Part shown: piece by piece, positions 59,581-64,000 of the stretch | Layout: the number at the start of each line of letters is the position of its first letter | How positions within the stretch are numbered: position 1 is the stretch's first letter | Source: Elymus sibiricus | Lineage: Eukaryota > Streptophyta > Magnoliopsida > Poales > Poaceae | NCBI GenBank assembly: GCA_039707655.1 | Contig: CM077674.1 | Location: forward strand, 241,043,904 to 241,107,903 | Direction of reading: 5' to 3' | Length of the DNA stretch: 64,000 nucleotides | Position numbers and translations under genes: made by a program | Notes under the pieces: generated by a model | Seen by the model: the letters and a program-made list of their open reading frames with translations, nothing else | Database searches by the model: none | What the model was told of the DNA's origin: nothing

Positions 59581-60647
59581 TGATGTAGTGTGGAACCCTA
59601 ACGGTGTCGATCTTTCACGATTGGAGCGGATCCCGCGAAGAACACGAAGAACACGAGGGAAAACACGAGCGGAAACACGAGAGAAACACTCAAATCAACT
59701 AGATCCAGTCACACATGTGCTAGATCCACATACACATAACGAGGTTCACGATCCAAAGTCAACAAAAGAGGGTACAAAAGGGTAGTTCTTCCCAATCCGT
59801 GAGGAATTGAGGTCTTGACGATCTTGACGATCCTTCCCACGATGGGGGTCTTGAATCCACTTGAGGGATCTTCTCCGAGGAGGCCTTGATCTCCAATGGA
59901 GTAGCGGTACAAGTGGATGAGCAAAGCTCTATCTCCAAAACGAGCTATCACAATGCTAACCCTAGATAGAGGAGGAAGAGGTCTTTATATAGTGCTAGTA
60001 CAACTTGGGGCGGAAAAGGAGAGGAAAAAGGGCTAGAGGGCCGAAGTTGCGCAGGCGTCGGGCCGGATGTCCGGGCTCCAGGCCGGATGTCTGGCGGCTC
60101 ACGAAGAGCCGGATGTCCGGCGGGTTGGCCGGATGTCCGGGCTGAAGGGGTCAAACTTCTGTTGCGTACTGTTGGTATGTGCCGGATTTTCGGGCGGGCG
60201 CCGGATGTCCGGGCTGCACGGGCCGGATGTCCGGGCGGCCGGCCGGATGTCCGGCGCCTGTAGCTCATCTGCTGTAGGGGTCGGGCTGCTGCTGTTGTTC
60301 CCAGGGGCCGGATGTCCGGGCTTGGGGCCGGATGTCCGGGCTTGGGGCCGGATGTCCGGGCCCTGTAGGCCTTCGGCGACCTTCTTCGATGGTCCTCTTC
60401 GTCCGTGGACTTGCCGACTCGTCCATTGTCCCGGGCTTCTCCGAGAGGGTCCTCTTGGTACCTAAGCACACATAGTGTTTCGGATTGAGGTAGCATCCAT
60501 GTCTCGCGTGCGTCATATGGGAGTTGTGTAAGGAGTGATGTCACCTCGTTTTCGAAAGCTCTCGCACGTGCTCGAGTCATTGGTCCTTGTGGCACTTGAG
60601 GTGACGTAGATGAGTCCATGGGGATGACCACGGGATGCTCCGCATCA
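59581..60647 (-). repeat. 5' LTR of element C
   Basis: 1067 bp, near-identical to 51920-52966 but with one extra CTTGGGGCCGGATGTCCGGG unit near 60320-60360 (eleven repeat copies in all). TATA on the minus strand near 59983-59991. Confidence 0.95.
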
Positions 60648-60652
60648 ATGTG

Positions 60653-60859
60653 GCTGGACACACTTGCTCCGGTTGATGTCCCCGGCCTGTCCACTTGGCT
60701 TCTCCAAGCCTTACGTTCATTATGCATTGGAAGGAGTCATCTGCCAGGGCCAGAGCCTTAAAGGCTCTGAGTCTTGTGCAAGGGCATTTTTTGACTGCCG
60801 AGGGCCTTGCAGACGTCAAGAAGGGCGTCCCCATCGATGAGCAAGGCGAAGAAGTGGAC
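60653..60859 (+). pseudogene. Fragment D, part 2
   Basis: Continues D directly after element C: the frame from 51919 reads WLDTLAPVDVPGLSTWLLQA, then a one-base shift leads into IMHWKESSARARALKALSLV and GLADVKKGVPIDEQGEEVD. It is cut at 60860 by the gypsy LTR. The Ala/Arg/Leu helical pattern fits the coiled-coil ORF of part 1. Confidence 0.5.
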
Positions 60860-62412
60860 TGATACGTATCCAACATATCTATAATTTTTTATTGTTCCAT
60901 GCTATTATAGTATCAATCTTGGATGTTTTATATGCAATTATATATCATTTTTTGGGACTAACCTATTAACCCAGTGCCCAGTGCCAGTTGCTGTTTTTTG
61001 CTTGTTTTTGTCTTTTCAGAAAATCATTATAAAAAAGAGTCCAAACGAGAAAAAAAAACTTTGGTTTAATTTTTTCTGGACCAGAAGAGACCCACGAAGC
61101 TTCGGGAGAAGACCAGAGGAGCCACGAGGAGGCGGCAAGCCTGGAGGGCGTGCATAGGGGGGTAGGCGCGCCCCCCAGGCTTATGTGCCCCTCGTAGCCC
61201 CTCCTGACCTAATTCCAGCGCTATAAATTCCCAAATATTCCCAATATACCAAAAAAGACAGAAGAAAAAACCTTTCCATCGCCGCAAGCCTCTGTTCTTC
61301 CGTGATCCCATCTGGAGGCCTTTTCCGGTACTCTGTCGGAGGGAGAATCGATCACGGAGGGCTTCTTCATCAACCGTGCTACCCCTTTGATGATGTGTGA
61401 GTAGTTTACCATAGACCTACGGGTCCATTGCTAGTAGCTAGATGGCTTCTTCTCTCTCTTTGATCTTCAATACCATGTTCTCCTCGATGTTCTTGGAGTT
61501 CTATCTGATGTAATCTTCTTTTGCGGTGTGTTTGTTGGGATCCAATGAATTGTGAGTTTATGATTAGATTATTCATGAGAAATATTTGAGTCTTCTCTGA
61601 ACTCTTTTATGCATGATTATTATAGCTTTGTATTTCTCTCCGATCTATCAATTTGGTTTGGCCAACTAGATTGGTTTATCTTGCAATGGGAGAGGTGCTT
61701 TGTGATGGGTTCAATCTTGCGGTGCTCAATCCCAGTGACAGAAAGGGCATTACACGTATTTGTATTGTTGCCATTAAGGATAAAAAGATGGGGTTTAATC
61801 ATATTGCTTGAGTTTACTTTGTCTATATCATGTCATCTTGCTTAAGGCATTACTCTGTTTCATACTTAATACCCTAGATGCATGCTGGATAGCGGTCGAT
61901 GGGTGGAGTAATAGTAGTAGATGCAGGCAGGAGTCGGTCTACTTGTCTTGGACGTGATGCCTATATACATGATCATTGCCATGAATCTGTCATAATTATT
62001 TGCTTTTCTATCAATTGCCCAATAGTAATTTGTTTACCCACCGTATGCTATGTGTTCGAGAGAGAAGCCTCTAGTGAAAACTATGGCCCCCGGGTCTACT
62101 TTTATCATATATTAAAACCAAAAATACTTTGCTGCAATTTATTTACTTTTATTTTATTTAGTATTTTAGTTTATCTATCTATCACTATCAGAATTAATCC
62201 TTGCAAATAACCGCTAAGAGGATTGACAACCCTCTTATCTGCGTTGGGTGCAAGTGTTTGCTTTTGTGTGTGCAGGTGCGTTTAACGGGATTTTGCTTGG
62301 TTCTCCTACTGGATTGATAACCTTGGTTCTTAACTGAGGGAAATACTTATCTCTACTATACTGCATCATCCTCTCCTCTTCGGGGAAATAGTAACGCAGT
62401 CTACAAGTAGCA
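60860..62412 (+). repeat. 5' LTR of gypsy element E
   Basis: 1553 bp, TGATACGTATCC to AAGTAGCA. TATA (TATAAAT) at 61222-61228. It includes GATGCATGCTGGATAGCGG and GGCCCCCGGGTCTACTTTTA, recalled from Triticeae TGATACGTCTCC-type gypsy LTRs. Confidence 0.88.
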
Positions 62413-62423
62413 GGAAGAATTTC

Positions 62424-62441
62424 TGGCGCCGTTGCCGGGGA
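62424..62441 (+). other. Primer binding site, Asp tRNA
   Basis: TGGCGCCGTTGCCGGGGA, complementary to the 3' end of plant aspartate tRNA, 11 bases after the LTR. Confidence 0.88.
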
Positions 62442-62616
62442 GACATCATCAAAATTACCAAGTACCTTTGCACAAACTATCATTCACTTGCATTTATTTT
62501 ATTTGCCTTTTTATTTGCATTTGCCTCTCGTTTTCATCTCCCCCACTTATAATTTTTTGTACAAAAACATAAAAAAATTCTATTTGCTTGTTTGCTAGTT
62601 TGCTTGCTTCATCGTG

Positions 62617-63495
62617 ATGTCTTAAGAAAACACAAAATTGTGTGACTTTTCCAATACTAATAATAATGATTTTATTAGTACTCCTATTGCTCCTCCCGCC
62701 AGTAGTGTTGAGTCGTGTGACATTAATACTGCTTTGCTTAATCTTGTTATGAAAGAACAATTTTCTGGTAGTCCTAATGAAGATGCTGCATCCCATCTAA
62801 ATACTTTCGTTGAGCTTTGTGATATGCAAAAGAAAAAAGATGTGGATAATGATATTGTCAAATTAAAATTATTTCCATTCTCACTACGAGATCGTGCTAA
62901 AACTTGGTTTTCATCCTGGCCTAGAAATAGTATTGATTCTTGGGATAAGTGTAAGGATGCTTTTATTGCCAAGTATTTTCCTCCCGCTAAGATTATTTCT
63001 TTAAGAAATCAAATTATGAATTTTAAGCAACTTGAACATGAGCATGTTGCACAATCTTGGGAGAGAATGAAATTAATGATAAGAAATTGCCCAACACATG
63101 GTTTAAGTTTATGGATGATCATACAAATTTTTTATGCGGGACTAAACTTCGTTTCTAGAAATTTGCTAGACTCTGCCGCAGGTGGTACTTTTATGGAAAT
63201 TACATTGGGAGAAGCTACAAAACTTCTTGACAATATTATGACAAATTATTCTCAACAGCACACTGAACGAACTCCAACTGGTAAGAAGGTAAATTCTGTT
63301 GAAGAAATTAATACTTTGAGTGATAAGATGGATGCTCTTATGAAATTGGTTGCTAGTAAAAGTGCTCATGTTGATCCTAATGATGTGCCATTGTCTACCT
63401 TGATTAAGCAAAATAATGATGCTATTGATGTGAATTTTGTCTCTAGAAATAACTTCAACAACAATGCTTATAGGGGTAATTTCAATCCTAGACCG
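62617..63495 (+). pseudogene. gag: Element E gag, with early stop and truncated
   Basis: The likely start ATG at 62617 is followed by TCT and then TAA (62623-62625), a nonsense codon at position 3. The frame then stays open: residues about 40-200 form a retrotransposon gag domain with AASHLNTFVELCDMQ, FPFSLRDRAKTWFSSW and AFIAKYFPPAKI. A low-complexity Asn-rich tail follows. The zinc knuckle is not reached because the X-family LTR enters at 63496 after FNPRP. It would form the capsid. A downstream start (TTG/ATG after 62638) is possible but weak. Confidence 0.85.
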
Positions 63496-64000
63496 TGTCG
63501 TGGGTACGACCATCTATGGGGCCATCTAGCCCCTTGTGGTTCAGCTAGGGAGATCTGCATGCACAAAGAGCAGAGTCAACAGATGGTGCAAGGATATTTA
63601 CCTAGGTTCGGGCCACTTGTGAAGCGTAATACCCTACTCCTGCTTTGGTGTATTGAGTGTGTACGAGCACAATTGCAAGGAGCGCTTCCCCGGCAAGGTG
63701 GCGGAAGAAGCAGCTACGCGTGTGAGTTGTGCAAAGGGTCCATCCTCGTAAACATTGCCCTGGGCCTCCTTTTATAGCTCAAGGGGTTACCACAGTGGCA
63801 AAACAGTAATTACAAGCTGATTTGATAGCAAACAGTGCTATCATGCCTAACTCTGCCAGTTTAGGACAAAAACATTTAATGCTCCGTTAGGTGTCATGTG
63901 GGGGAGGAGCCCCGGCAAGGTTTCTGCACCGCTCGCCCAGCTACCTCCTATTTGCTTGACACGCCTTCTGTACGGGTGTCATTAAAGGCAAATCTTCTCC
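63496..64000 (-). mobile_element. X-family LTR, partial, entering element E gag
   Basis: Starts TGTCGTGGGTACGACCATCT and is collinear with 36522-37030 (shared CTAGGTTCGGGCC, ACTCCTGCTTTGGTG, AAGGAGCGC and CTGGGCCTCCTTTTATAG). The minus-strand TATA near 63769-63776 implies the LTR reads leftwards. Its other end and any interior lie beyond the window. The left flank GACCG would be the duplication. Confidence 0.75.

Larger units (their letters stand above)
51920..60647 (-). mobile_element. Element C: Ty3/gypsy chromovirus-type retrotransposon (possibly CRM-like)
   Basis: LTRs of 1047 and 1067 bp, minus-strand start TGATGCGGAGCATCCCG and end in TACATCA. Perfect duplications ATGTG at 51915-51919 and 60648-60652. 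The minus-strand order LTR, gag-protease, RT, RNase H, integrase, LTR is gypsy type. Only about a dozen LTR-LTR substitutions plus one 20-bp repeat-unit difference are seen by eye, so it is the youngest insertion here. Pol runs into the 3' LTR and no chromodomain is seen after integrase, as remembered for the centromeric CRM group. Two nonsense codons in gag, a frameshift in pro-RT and two stops in pol inactivate it. Confidence 0.9.
60860..64000 (+). mobile_element. Gypsy element E (Fatima/Sabrina/WHAM-like), open at the window end
   Basis: LTR (60860-62412), Asp-tRNA primer site and gag (62617-63495), then interrupted by an X-family LTR that continues past 64000. The same LTR family is present truncated at 35658. 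Left flank TGGAC; the right end is outside the window. Confidence 0.85.

Overview
The window looks like intergenic DNA of a large grass genome, most likely tribe Triticeae (wheat, Aegilops, barley or rye). This rests on plant-type LTR retrotransposons with initiator-Met and Asp tRNA primer sites, a Stowaway-type MITE with the wheat/barley 'CCGTCCTGG' ends, a BARE/Angela-like LTR, and TGATACGTCTCC-type gypsy LTRs. I see no intact host gene. Almost everything is nested transposable elements, most broken by stops and frameshifts. Element boundaries were set by matching LTR ends and target-site duplications (TSDs) read directly from the sequence. Family names are from memory and tentative.

Left flank (1-5166): the right end of an LTR-like element (1-193) abuts a small gene-like fragment. 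Then come a solo gypsy-type LTR (1099-2492), about 1 kb of unremarkable DNA, a 1.1-kb palindrome centred on a MITE (3575-4710), and a GC-rich gene-like 5' exon starting at 5013.

Element A (5167-35258, + strand, TSD GGAAG) is a Ty1/copia element of SIRE/Maximus type. It has 1309-bp LTRs, gag, protease, integrase, RT and RNase H. Beyond pol lies a promoter/leader-like segment and a very long additional ORF (aORF). It is split at 14828 by element B (14829-30376, TSD CATTG), a LARD-like element with 4-kb LTRs and a non-coding interior. B in turn contains a reversed 4.3-kb solo LTR (20596-24892, TSD TCAGA).

Middle (35259-38846): the second part of the gene-like fragment, with three 93-bp repeats, is cut by a gypsy LTR (35658). 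That LTR is cut by LTR 'X' (36522-38846), which carries a solo LTR (37355-38757, TSD CCCTC). X has unmatched flanks and marks a probable recombination/deletion junction.

Element A-prime (38847-51180, - strand) is a second copy of A in opposite orientation. It lacks its 3' end and is interrupted by a BARE-like solo LTR (44315-46305, TSD TTGTA).

Right part: a coiled-coil ORF fragment 'D' (51352-51919, resuming at 60653-60859) is split by element C (51920-60647, - strand, TSD ATGTG). C is a young Ty3/gypsy chromovirus, perhaps CRM-like, whose pol frame runs into its LTR. D is then cut by a Fatima/Sabrina/WHAM-like gypsy element (60860 onward) with an intact LTR, an Asp-tRNA primer site and a gag gene. 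That gag is interrupted at 63496 by another X-family LTR that leaves the window.

The most unusual signals are these: the promoter-leader-intron arrangement in front of the aORF, present in both copies; a gag stop followed at once by a 3' splice-site-like sequence, with pol in the +1 frame, also in both copies; the LTR-LTR recombination junction; the MITE-centred palindrome; and near-palindromic repeat clusters in the C LTRs.
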